This document shows, piece by piece, positions 25,859 through 35,892 of a DNA stretch of 64,000 nucleotides. Below the pieces are notes generated by a model. The model saw nothing but the letters and a program-made list of their open reading frames with translations. It was not told the DNA's origin and did not search any database. The position numbers and the translations under genes are program-made. Source of the stretch: an uncultured Oscillospiraceae bacterium (GTDB lineage Bacteria; Bacillota; Clostridia; Oscillospirales; Ruminococcaceae); assembly GCA_900548355.1 (NCBI GenBank), contig URKR01000009.1, positions 13,966 to 77,965 of the forward strand. The letters are read 5' to 3'. Within the stretch, counting starts at the first letter, position 1; every line of letters starts with the position of its first letter.

Positions 25859-26970
25859 TAGGCTCCCTTCCGCTTGTGCAGTGCAAGTTTGATGAGCCGG
25901 TCGGCCAGCGCTGAAAAGCTGAGCCCTTCGTGCTCCATCAGTTTGGGATACATGCTGATCGCCGTGAACCCGGGGAAGGTGTTGAGTTCATTGCACAGCA
26001 CGCGGCCGGTGCCCCGTTCGACAAAGAAATCGCAGCGGGTCAGCCCGCAACAGCCCAGCGCCAGGTAGGCTTTTTTGGCCAGCGCCTGCACTTCGTCCAG
26101 CTTTTGCTCGCTGAGCTGCGCCGGGATCACAACCTGTGAAACACCGTTTTTGTATTTGTCGTCATAGGTGTAAAATTCTGCCCCGGCCAAAATTTCACCC
26201 GGGCGGGTGGCAAAAACGGTTTCGGGTGCATCGGGGTTGCCGATCGCCGCGCACTCTACCTCCTGCCCATCGACAAATTCTTCAAAGATGACCTTGTCGT
26301 CCTCCGCCAGGGCGGTGCGGATTGCGGCCATCAGGCCGGCGCGGTCTTTGGCTTTGCTGATGCCGACGCTGGAACCCGCGTTGGCAGGCTTGACAAAGAC
26401 AGGATAGGGCAGGGCGGCTTCAACGCCTGCGCAGACGCCGGCTGCATCGGCCTCCGTTTCGGCGCGGGTGGCGGCGCGCCAGGCACAGTGCGGCACGCCG
26501 GCGGCGTCCATCAGGGTGTTGGCAACGGCTTTGTCCATGCAGGCGGCGCTGGCCAGCACTCCGGCGCCGACAAACGGAAGCCCTGCCAGCGTGAACAGGC
26601 CCTGGATGGTGCCGTCCTCACCGTTTTTGCCGTGCAGCACCGGCACGCAGACATCCACGGGCTGCACCGCATACCCGTCGCCCTGCCGGATCAGCAGGCC
26701 GCGGTCGGCGCGGTCGGGGCTCAGCACACAGGGGGTAAGGGCTTCGGTGTCGGTTTGCCAGCTGCCGTCCTCCACCCGGGCGGCCGGGCCGCCGTAACGC
26801 AGCCAGCGGCCGTCTTTGGTGATGCCGACGGCGGTCACTTCATATTTATTGGCGCAGGGCGGCAGCGCCAGCGCGCGCAGCCAGGCAGCCGCCGAAACGC
26901 AGCTGACCTCGTGCTCACTGGAGACGCCGCCGAAAAACAGCGCCAGACGGATGGGATACGGTTGGGACAT
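25855..26970 (-). CDS. ddl: D-alanine--D-alanine ligase
   Basis: A 371-residue ATP-grasp ligase for the D-Ala-D-Ala terminus. Motifs are FFGGVSSEHEVSCVSA, LHGKNGEDGTIQG, FVKPANAGSSVGISK, YDDKYKNGVSQVVIPAQ and NELNTFPGFT. The lid YDDKY differs from the EEKYTLKTS of the VanG-like ligase in this window, so this one is taken as the housekeeping enzyme. The ATG follows AAAGGAGG. It is first in its operon. I found no convincing promoter in the 143-bp gap before infC's promoter. Confidence 0.93.
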   Translation of the reverse strand: MSQPYPIRLALFFGGVSSEHEVSCVSAAAWLRALALPPCANKYEVTAVGITKDGRWLRYGGPAARVEDGSWQTDTEALTPCVLSPDRADRGLLIRQGDGYAVQPVDVCVPVLHGKNGEDGTIQGLFTLAGLPFVGAGVLASAACMDKAVANTLMDAAGVPHCAWRAATRAETEADAAGVCAGVEAALPYPVFVKPANAGSSVGISKAKDRAGLMAAIRTALAEDDKVIFEEFVDGQEVECAAIGNPDAPETVFATRPGEILAGAEFYTYDDKYKNGVSQVVIPAQLSEQKLDEVQALAKKAYLALGCCGLTRCDFFVERGTGRVLCNELNTFPGFTAISMYPKLMEHEGLSFSALADRLIKLALHKRKGAY

Positions 26971-27113
26971 AAGGGCCCTCCTTTTGCGCCGGGTGCGCCC
27001 GACGCCAACAGTTCAGCTTCTTATAATATCATATTCCGTCCGTGTTGGCTATAGCCCGCTGGATTTTTGCCGAAGATTTTTGAAAAAATCCGCCCCGGCG
27101 CCCCCAAAACCCC

Positions 27114-27142
27114 TTGACAACACCCCGGGGGCATGGTATGAT
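27114..27142 (+). promoter_or_regulatory. Promoter of the infC-rpmI-rplT operon
   Basis: TTGACA (perfect -35), 17 bp, TATGAT. Start of transcription near 27149 gives a leader of about 175 nt. Confidence 0.85.
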
Positions 27143-27148
27143 ACTGGC

Positions 27149-27326
27149 TGTAAAAAAAGCAGCGTGTGGCCAGTTGCCGCCGTTCACCTTGCGGGCCGAA
27201 AGAGCCCCGGGTCATATTCCCCGAAGCGGGTGCAGTGCGCCCGGCTTCGTTCCGAATGGGTTTGTGCGGCTGCTTTTCACGGCAGCCGCTTTTTCATTGC
27301 AGATGATTTGTGGGAGGTGTATTCCA
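27149..27326 (+). promoter_or_regulatory. L20-type autoregulatory leader
   Basis: The leader lies at the place and order where Bacillota use an L20-binding leader. It has several GC-rich stems and ends in a terminator hairpin, 27266-27294, before the infC ribosome-binding site. High L20 would be expected to favour the terminator. Assignment is by position and architecture, not by matched consensus. Confidence 0.7.
27266..27294 (+). terminator. Attenuator in the infC leader
   Basis: GCGGCTGC and GGCAGCCGC form the stem around a short loop, followed directly by TTTTT, upstream of infC. Confidence 0.85.
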
Positions 27327-27854
27327 ATCGCCAGCAGCAATTCCAAAGAACTGGAAATCAATGAGAGAATCCGTGACAAAGAGATCCGCCTGATTGGGGC
27401 CGACGGTGCGCAGATGGGCATTATGTCCCCGCGCGACGCCCTGCGCATGGCCTATGACCAGAACCTGGACCTCGTCAAGGTGGCGCCCCAGGCAAAGCCC
27501 CCGGTATGCAAGATCCTGGATTATGGCAAGTACCGCTTTGAAATGCAAAAGCGGGAAAAGGAAGCCAAAAAGAACCAGAAGGTTGTCGAGGTCAAGGAAA
27601 TCCGGCTGTCGCTCAACATCGACACCAATGACTTCAATACCAAGGTCAACCAGGCGGCCAAGTTCCTGGCCCAGGGCCACAAGCTCAAGGTCTCGATCCG
27701 GTTCCGCGGCCGCGAGATGGCGCACACCAGCCTGGGGCTTGATGTGCATCACCGCTTTGCCGAGGCTTTGGCGGGCAAGGGCGTTGTTGACAAGCAGCCC
27801 AAGCTCGAAGGCCGCAGCATGATGATGTTCATGTCGCCCGCGCCCACCAAGTAA
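27327..27854 (+). CDS. infC: Translation initiation factor IF-3, non-AUG start
   Basis: A 175-residue IF-3. The N-domain ([17 protein letters not shown]) is followed by a linker [11 protein letters not shown] and a C-domain ([23 protein letters not shown]). There is no ATG, GTG or TTG near the family start. ATC at 27327, 9 bases after GGAGG, is the best start; ATT at 27321 is also possible. Rare start codons in infC allow IF-3 to repress its own synthesis. Confidence 0.93.
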   Translation: MASSNSKELEINERIRDKEIRLIGADGAQMGIMSPRDALRMAYDQNLDLVKVAPQAKPPVCKILDYGKYRFEMQKREKEAKKNQKVVEVKEIRLSLNIDTNDFNTKVNQAAKFLAQGHKLKVSIRFRGREMAHTSLGLDVHHRFAEALAGKGVVDKQPKLEGRSMMMFMSPAPTK

Positions 27855-27877
27855 ATTTCTTCAGGGAGGAAAACAAA

Positions 27878-28084
27878 ATGGCTAAGCTCAAACTCAAGAC
27901 CTGCTCCGGCGCCAAGAAGCGCTTCAAGATGACCGGTACCGGCAAGATCAAGCGCAATGCGTCCAAGCGCCGTCATATCCTGACCAAAAAGACCACCAAG
28001 CTCACCCGCGGCCTGCGCATGAACCACTATGTGGACAAGACCAACGAGGCCACCGTCCGCCGCATGATGCCCTACGGCAAGTAA
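27878..28084 (+). CDS. rpmI: Ribosomal protein L35
   Basis: A 68-residue basic 50S protein, normal length. [20 protein letters not shown] and KRRHILTKK are family hallmarks. GGGAGG precedes the ATG. It lies 23 bp after infC in the conserved infC-rpmI-rplT order. Confidence 0.97.
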   Translation: MAKLKLKTCSGAKKRFKMTGTGKIKRNASKRRHILTKKTTKLTRGLRMNHYVDKTNEATVRRMMPYGK

Positions 28085-28140
28085 GAGCATCCCCCGGTTT
28101 TTTGGCAAGACAATGACAGTATAAAAGGAGATAGAATACC

Positions 28141-28494
28141 ATGGCTCGTATCAAAGGCGCTACCATGACGCATAAGCGTCGCACCAAGACCCTCAAGCTC
28201 GCAAAGGGCTACTACGGCTCCAAGTCGAAGCATTTCCGCATGGCCAAACAGGCCGTTATGAAGTCCGGCAACTATGCGTTCGTGGGCCGCAAGCTCAAGA
28301 AGCGTCAGTTCCGCAACCTGTGGATCACCCGCATCAACAATGCGGTGCGTGCCCAGGGCATGAACTATTCCACCTTCATGAATGGCCTGAAGAAGGCCGG
28401 CGTCGAGCTCAACCGCAAGATGCTGTCCGAAATGGCGATCCACGATCCCGCCAGCTTCACCGCGCTGGTTGAGACCGCCAAGAAGGCCCTGTAA
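28141..28494 (+). CDS. rplT: Ribosomal protein L20
   Basis: A 117-residue 50S assembly protein. It has a basic N-terminal tail ([20 protein letters not shown]) and the globular domain with [20 protein letters not shown] precedes the ATG. It is the last gene of the operon and the expected repressor acting at the leader 27149-27326. Confidence 0.97.
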   Translation: MARIKGATMTHKRRTKTLKLAKGYYGSKSKHFRMAKQAVMKSGNYAFVGRKLKKRQFRNLWITRINNAVRAQGMNYSTFMNGLKKAGVELNRKMLSEMAIHDPASFTALVETAKKAL

Positions 28495-28508
28495 GTAAAG
28501 ACTTTGTT

Positions 28509-28542
28509 AAAGACGCCCGCGCGCTGCGCGTGCGTCTTTTTT
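28509..28542 (+). terminator. Terminator after rplT
   Basis: AAAGACGC and GCGTCTTT flank an inner CGCGC-type stem, followed by TTTTTT. Confidence 0.85.
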
Positions 28543-28560
28543 GAATGAGGAGACCTTCTC

Positions 28561-29334
28561 ATGGAGATCACCAGCCGCGAAAATCCGCGCGTCAAGCAGG
28601 CCTGCGCGCTGCGGGATTCCGAAAAGCAGCGCGCCGCCGCCGGCCTCTTTTTTGCCGAAGGCCCCAAGCTTGTGCTTGAACTGGCACACGGCTGCGCGCT
28701 GCACACCCTCTTTGCCACCGAAGAGGCCCTGGCCCGCACCCCGGCGCTTGCCGCGTTTGCCGATAGGACGTTCCGCATCAGTGCTCCGGTGGCCGAAAAA
28801 CTCGCCGGAACCCGCACGCCCCAGGGGGCCTTTGCGCTGTTTGAAACCCCTTCGGCTGATCCGGCCCCGCTGCTGGCTTCGGCACGGCGGGTCCTGATGC
28901 TTGAAGCCGTGCAGGACCCCGGCAATGTCGGCACCCTGCTGCGCAGCGCGGCGGCCTTCGGCTTTGACGCCGTGCTGCTCGGGCCAGGGTGCGCGGCGCC
29001 GTTTTCACCCAAAGTCCTGCGTGCCTCAATGGGGGCGGCCGGCCGTCTGCCGCTTGGCGTCTGCCGGGATCTTGAAGGGGCGATCGGCGAACTGCGCGCG
29101 CGGGGGGTCTGCTGCCTGGCGGCGGCGCTCTACCGGGCCCGCCCGCTGGATGAGGCCGGGCGATGCTTCCCGGGCGGCGTTTGCGTTGTCATCGGAAGCG
29201 AAGGCCAGGGCCTGCGCCGTGAGACGGTCGCCGCCTGTGACGCAGCGGTGCGCATCCCGATGACCGACAGGGTCGAAAGCCTCAACGCCGGGGTGGCCGG
29301 CAGTATTCTGCTGTGGCATTTTCGAGGAGTTTGA
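28561..29334 (+). CDS. TrmH/SpoU-family RNA 2'-O-methyltransferase
   Basis: A 257-residue SPOUT methyltransferase acting on rRNA or tRNA ribose with SAM. An L30e-like substrate-binding N-domain (FFAEGPKLVLE) is followed by the knotted catalytic domain with motif 1 EAVQDPGNVGTLLRSAAAFG, motif 2 VVIGSEGQGL and motif 3 IPMTDRVESLNAGVA. GAGGAG precedes the ATG. The position just after rplT is common for the 23S rRNA methyltransferase in Bacillota. dprA follows 6 bp later. Confidence 0.92.
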   Translation: MEITSRENPRVKQACALRDSEKQRAAAGLFFAEGPKLVLELAHGCALHTLFATEEALARTPALAAFADRTFRISAPVAEKLAGTRTPQGAFALFETPSADPAPLLASARRVLMLEAVQDPGNVGTLLRSAAAFGFDAVLLGPGCAAPFSPKVLRASMGAAGRLPLGVCRDLEGAIGELRARGVCCLAAALYRARPLDEAGRCFPGGVCVVIGSEGQGLRRETVAACDAAVRIPMTDRVESLNAGVAGSILLWHFRGV

Positions 29335-29340
29335 TGTACA

Positions 29341-30441
29341 ATGGAAACGGCGCTGTATTGGATGTGGCTGGCCGACGCCGTCGGTTCCGGCTGCCGGTAC
29401 GCGGGGGAGCTGCTGGAAACCTGCGGCCACCCGCGCGACCTGTACACCCATCTGCGCGCCGGCGGTACGCCGCCGGCCTGTTTATCCCGCCCGGCCGTGC
29501 GCAAACTGAAACAGGAGGGGCCCGCCCCGCTGGCGGCCCGGCTGGAAGGCTGCCGGCGTGCCGGCATCGCAGTGCTGACCCCCGAAAGCCCCGACTACCC
29601 CGCCCGGCTGCGCGCTTTGCCTGACCTGCCGATTGTGCTGTATGCAACCGGCGATACCGGCTGCCTGAACGGCCGGCGGTATGCCGGCATGGTGGGGACC
29701 CGGCGCCCCACCCGTTACGGCGCAACCGCCTGCCATGACCTGGCCAGGGCGCTGGCCGAAGCCGGCGTGGTGGTGGTCAGCGGCCTGGCCGACGGGCTGG
29801 ACGGCGAGGGCCACCGCGCAGCGGTGGAAGCCGGGCAGGCGACGATTGCCTTTCTGGGCACCCCGATTGACAAAACGTTTCCGGCGGCCAACGCCGGCCT
29901 GCGCGCCCGGATGCAGGCGCTGGGCGGCGCGGTGCTCAGTGAATATCCGCCAGGCTATGTCGGCCGGACGAACAGCACCTTTCTGGCGCGCAACCGGCTG
30001 ATTGCCGGCCTGTCCGAACTGCTCTGCGTGGCCGAAGCGCGGGAGCGCTCCGGCACGTTCAACACGGTCGGCCATGCCGAGCGGTATGGCCGGCCGGTGT
30101 ATGCGGTTCCGGGCAGCATTTACAGCCCGACCAGCGCCGGTACCAATGCACTTCTGCGCGACCACCGGGCCGAAGCGATCTGTACGGCGGGGGATCTGCT
30201 CGGCGCGCTGGGGCTGGCCGGGGCGCAGACCCCGGCACCGGAAGCCGCCTTCTCACCCCGGGACCTGAGCGCCGACGCCCGCGCGGTGCTGGCGGTGCTT
30301 GGACCCACGCCATGCACGCCGGAGCAGGCCGCGGCCGCCGCCGCGCTGCCGCTGGCCCGCACGCTGGCCGCACTGACTGAACTGGAACTGGTTGGCGCCG
30401 CCACCCCGGAGCCCGGCCACCGGTATGTGGCGGTGGGGTAG
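29341..30441 (+). CDS. dprA: DNA-processing protein DprA
   Basis: A 366-residue protein that loads RecA on incoming single-stranded DNA during transformation. The N-terminal SAM-like domain is followed by the Rossmann domain with GMVGTRRPTRYG, VVSGLADGLDGEGHRAAV and PGSIYSPTSAGTN, then a C-terminal winged helix. SGLADGLD differs from the common SGLARGID form. It is cotranscribed with trmH and precedes topA, a standard dprA-topA arrangement, though a 220-bp gap with a repeat element separates them. Confidence 0.92.
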   Translation: METALYWMWLADAVGSGCRYAGELLETCGHPRDLYTHLRAGGTPPACLSRPAVRKLKQEGPAPLAARLEGCRRAGIAVLTPESPDYPARLRALPDLPIVLYATGDTGCLNGRRYAGMVGTRRPTRYGATACHDLARALAEAGVVVVSGLADGLDGEGHRAAVEAGQATIAFLGTPIDKTFPAANAGLRARMQALGGAVLSEYPPGYVGRTNSTFLARNRLIAGLSELLCVAEARERSGTFNTVGHAERYGRPVYAVPGSIYSPTSAGTNALLRDHRAEAICTAGDLLGALGLAGAQTPAPEAAFSPRDLSADARAVLAVLGPTPCTPEQAAAAAALPLARTLAALTELELVGAATPEPGHRYVAVG

Positions 30442-30473
30442 GGCAGCCGGGACCGGCTGCGAAAACTGCGAAA

Positions 30474-30607
30474 ACAATAAGAAAGAATAAACAAGAAAAC
30501 TGGAGGTGCGCGCGGCGCAGCCGCGCGCAAAAAGCGGTTTGTTTTTCAAAGGCGACGCAGCCGCTGCCCCACCGAGTTTATGGTCTTTATTCTTTGATTA
30601 TTATGCT
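30474..30607. repeat. Imperfect inverted-repeat element (copy 1)
   Basis: The left end (AATAAGAAAGAATAAA ... AAACTGGAGG) and the reverse complement of the right end (AATAATCAAAGAATAAA ... AAACTCGGTGG) match over about 33 bases with some changes. They enclose GC-rich cores (GCGCGCGG/CCGCGCGC). It fills most of the dprA-topA gap and looks like a miniature, non-coding repeat. Related pieces lie at 42125-42262 and 45338-45405. Confidence 0.5.
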
Positions 30608-30661
30608 ATTATGCGCGCGGAGAAATAGATCAAAGCGCAAACATCAAACAGGAGCAACCCT

Positions 30662-32761
<2,100 letters not shown>

Positions 32762-32770
32762 GGAGAAGCC

Positions 32771-34090
32771 ATGCAACTCACCATCATCGGAGCCGGGCTG
32801 GCCGGGTGCGAAGCCGCGCTCTGGCTGGCCGACCGCGGCGTGTCCGTCACGCTGTATGAGCAAAAGCCGGTCCGCTTTTCCCCCGCGCACAAAAGCGCCG
32901 GCTTTGCCGAGCTTGTCTGCTCGAACTCGCTCAAGGCCGAACGGCCGGATTCGGCTTCCGGCCTGCTCAAGCTCGAGATGAAGGAGATGGGCTCGCACCT
33001 TTTGCCCTGTGCGGAGGATACGCGGGTCGCGGCTGGCGGTGCGCTTGCGGTTGACCGGGACAGGTTCTCGGCCGCCGTTACGGCGCTCGTCAAAAACCAC
33101 CCGAACATCACAGTTGTGGAGGGCGAGGTCACATCAATCGATGAAGCCGCGCCGATCCTTGTCGCCTCCGGCCCTTTGACCGACGGCGCGCTGGCCGATG
33201 CGATCGCGGCGCTGGCCGGGGGGCAGCAGCTCAGCTTTTACGACGCCGTCGCCCCGATTGTGACAGCCGAAAGCCTTGATTATGACAAGGTCTTTGCGGC
33301 TTCCCGCTATGGGCGCGGCGAGGCCGATTACCTCAACTGCCCGTTTAATAAAGCCGAGTATGAAGCCTTCCACGAGGCGCTTGTCACTGCCGAGCGCGCC
33401 CCCCGGCACGAGGCCGACGCCGGCCTGACCGTCTATGAGGGTTGTATGCCGATCGAGGTCATGGCGGCCCGCGGGGCGGATACAATCCGGTTCGGCCCGC
33501 TGCGGCCGGTCGGCCTGCGCGACCCGCGCACCGGCCACCGCCCCTGGGCGAACGTCCAGCTGCGGGCCGAAAACGCAGGCCGCAGCCTGTACAACCTAGT
33601 CGGCTTCCAGACCAACCTTAAATGGGGGGAACAGAAGCGGGTGTTCTCAATGATACCGGGGCTTGAAAACGCCGAGTTTGTGCGCTACGGCGTCATGCAC
33701 CGCAACACTTTTTTGAATGCCCCGGCCGTGCTGACCCCGGCTCTTTGCCTCAAAGAGCACCCGAACGTCTTTTTTGCCGGCCAGATCACCGGCTTTGAAG
33801 GGTATATGGAAAGCGCGGCCAGCGGCCTTCTGGCCGCCCGTGCGATTCTGGCCCGGCTGCAGGGCAGGGATTATGCGCCGCCCCCGGCCGATACGATGTG
33901 CGGCGCGCTGATCGCCTATATCACCACCCCAAACAAAGATTTTCAGCCGATGGGCGCCAACATGGGCATCCTGCCCCGGCCGGAGTCCGTTACGGCCATC
34001 CGGGATAAGCGGGCGCGCTATCTGGCGCTTTCGGAACAGGCCCAGGCCGCTATGGCGCGCTGGGTAGAGCAACAGGAGGTATTGTCATGA
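32771..34090 (+). CDS. trmFO: Methylenetetrahydrofolate--tRNA-(uracil-5-)-methyltransferase
   Basis: A 439-residue FAD/folate enzyme that makes m5U54 in tRNA. It starts with the FAD-binding IIGAGLAGCEAALWL, and has SNSLKAERPDSASGLLK, NCPFNKAEYEAF, EGCMPIEVMAARG and GQITGFEGYMESAASGL. AAGGAGA precedes the ATG. The topA-trmFO order is conserved. It overlaps plsX by 4 bp. Confidence 0.96.
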   Translation: MQLTIIGAGLAGCEAALWLADRGVSVTLYEQKPVRFSPAHKSAGFAELVCSNSLKAERPDSASGLLKLEMKEMGSHLLPCAEDTRVAAGGALAVDRDRFSAAVTALVKNHPNITVVEGEVTSIDEAAPILVASGPLTDGALADAIAALAGGQQLSFYDAVAPIVTAESLDYDKVFAASRYGRGEADYLNCPFNKAEYEAFHEALVTAERAPRHEADAGLTVYEGCMPIEVMAARGADTIRFGPLRPVGLRDPRTGHRPWANVQLRAENAGRSLYNLVGFQTNLKWGEQKRVFSMIPGLENAEFVRYGVMHRNTFLNAPAVLTPALCLKEHPNVFFAGQITGFEGYMESAASGLLAARAILARLQGRDYAPPPADTMCGALIAYITTPNKDFQPMGANMGILPRPESVTAIRDKRARYLALSEQAQAAMARWVEQQEVLS

Positions 34091-35118
34091 AGATTCTTCT
34101 CGATGCAATGGGCGGGGACAACGCCCCCGCCGCCGTGCTGCAGGGCGCGGCCGATGCCAACCGGGAATTTGGCCAGGGGATGACGATTGCGCTGCTTGGA
34201 CCCGAAGACCTGCTGCGCAAAACCGCCGAGGAGCAGGGAATTGACCTGGCTCCGTTTGAGCTGATCCCCTGCAGCGAGACAATCTCAATGGAGGACGATC
34301 CGGTGCGGGCGGCCCGGCAGAAGAAGGATTCCAGCATGGTCAAGGGACTGACCATGCTCAAAAACGGTGAAGGCGACGCATTTGTCTCGGCAGGGTCAAC
34401 CGGCGCGCTGCACGTCGCCACCAGCTTGATCGTGCGCACCCTCAAGGGCATCAAGCGCCCGGCCCTGGCCACCCAGATGCCCGGCGTCAAGCGGAATTTC
34501 CTGCTGCTGGACTGCGGCGCCAACGCCGAGTGCCGGTCCGATATGCTCAACGCCTTTGGCACAATGGGCAGCGTCTATGCCAAACAGGTCATGGGCCGCG
34601 CCGACCCGGCTGTCGCCCTCATCAACAACGGCACCGAGGAGCACAAAGGAACCCCGCTCTACCGCGAAGCGCATGAAAAGCTCAAGGAAAACCCGAGCAT
34701 CCGGTTTGCCGGAAACATCGAACCGCGTGACATTATGGACGGCGAGGTCGATGTCGTTGTCTGCGACGGCTTTGTCGGCAACGTTGTGCTCAAACTGACC
34801 GAAGGCGTTGCCAAAACGCTGTTCCGCATGCTCAAACCGGTTTTCTTGAAAAACCTGCTGACCAAGCTTTCGTACCTTGCCATCAAGGACGGCCTGCGCG
34901 ATCTCAAGCGGATGGTCGATTCCGAGGAAGTCGGCGGCGCGCCTCTGCTTGGCGCCGCAAAACCGGTCATCAAGGCGCACGGTTCCAGCAAGGCGAAGGG
35001 GATTAAAAACGCGATCCGCCAGGCCCGGCTCTGCGTGGAAAATGATCTGTGCGGTACGATGCAGACAGCGCTTGACGCAACGCTTGCCGCGGCGGCCGAA
35101 GCGCCGCAGGCGGAATAA
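34087..35118 (+). CDS. plsX: Phosphate acyltransferase PlsX
   Basis: A 343-residue peripheral membrane enzyme that converts acyl-ACP to acyl-phosphate for phospholipid synthesis. It shows LDAMGGDNAP at the start, SAGSTGALHVATS, LLDCGANAE and VVCDGFVGNVVLKLTEG. AGGAGG precedes the ATG. The acyl carrier protein gene often found between plsX and rnc is absent; rnc follows after 14 bp. Confidence 0.96.
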   Translation: MKILLDAMGGDNAPAAVLQGAADANREFGQGMTIALLGPEDLLRKTAEEQGIDLAPFELIPCSETISMEDDPVRAARQKKDSSMVKGLTMLKNGEGDAFVSAGSTGALHVATSLIVRTLKGIKRPALATQMPGVKRNFLLLDCGANAECRSDMLNAFGTMGSVYAKQVMGRADPAVALINNGTEEHKGTPLYREAHEKLKENPSIRFAGNIEPRDIMDGEVDVVVCDGFVGNVVLKLTEGVAKTLFRMLKPVFLKNLLTKLSYLAIKDGLRDLKRMVDSEEVGGAPLLGAAKPVIKAHGSSKAKGIKNAIRQARLCVENDLCGTMQTALDATLAAAAEAPQAE

Positions 35119-35132
35119 GGGGAGGAGAAAAC

Positions 35133-35816
35133 GTGTCCAACCACAGTCTTGCGCAGCTGGAGGAAGTGCTGCGCTATCATTTCAAGAACCCGGCGCTGCT
35201 GCGCATTGCAATGACCCACACAAGCTTCGCCAATGAATCCAAGGTGCCCACCACCCACAACGAGCGGCTCGAATTTCTGGGCGACAGCGTGCTCTCGGTC
35301 ATTGTGGCCGATTACCTCTTCCATGAATCCGGCCGCCCCGAAGGCGAACTGACCCGGATGCGCGCTTCGCTTGTGTCGGAAGAAGCGCTGTTCCGCTTTG
35401 CGCAGCAGATCAACCTGGGCAGCTATCTGCGTCTTGGCCATGGCGAGGAACTCAACGGCGGGCGCACCCGGCCAAGCATTGTGTCGGACGCGTTCGAGGC
35501 GCTGATCGCCGCGCTCTATCTCGACGGCGGGTTCGAGGCCGCCCGCGCCTTCCTGCAGCCCTTCATCACCGAGGGGAGCACCGCAGACGAGGACTACAAA
35601 ACCCAACTGCAGGAGGTTGCACAGGAAACCCCCGGCGCCCAGCTCAGCTATACCGTCATCAAGGAAGAAGGCCCCGCGCACGACAAACAGTTTGCGGTGG
35701 AAGTGCGGCTGAACGGAAAGCCGCTTGCCACCGGTACCGGGCACAGCAAAAAGGCCGCCGAACAGCAGGCCGCCAGGACGGCGCTGGAAAAGATGGGAAA
35801 AGAAGCCCGAATTTGA
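35133..35816 (+). CDS. rnc: Ribonuclease III
   Basis: A 227-residue double-strand-specific RNase. The signature NERLEFLGDSVLSVIVADYLF and the second acidic site (DAFEALIAALYLDGG) are intact. A dsRNA-binding domain covers about residues 155-223 (DYKTQLQEVAQ ... GHSKKAAEQQAA). The start is GTG behind GGGGAGGAG. It precedes smc and ftsY, as in Bacillus. Confidence 0.97.
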   Translation: MSNHSLAQLEEVLRYHFKNPALLRIAMTHTSFANESKVPTTHNERLEFLGDSVLSVIVADYLFHESGRPEGELTRMRASLVSEEALFRFAQQINLGSYLRLGHGEELNGGRTRPSIVSDAFEALIAALYLDGGFEAARAFLQPFITEGSTADEDYKTQLQEVAQETPGAQLSYTVIKEEGPAHDKQFAVEVRLNGKPLATGTGHSKKAAEQQAARTALEKMGKEARI

Positions 35817-35892
35817 GAGAGGTTCACACTTACTAAAAGACGCTCCGTTTCCAAGAAAAGACGATATATAAAAAGCAACGAAAGGTTCCTGC

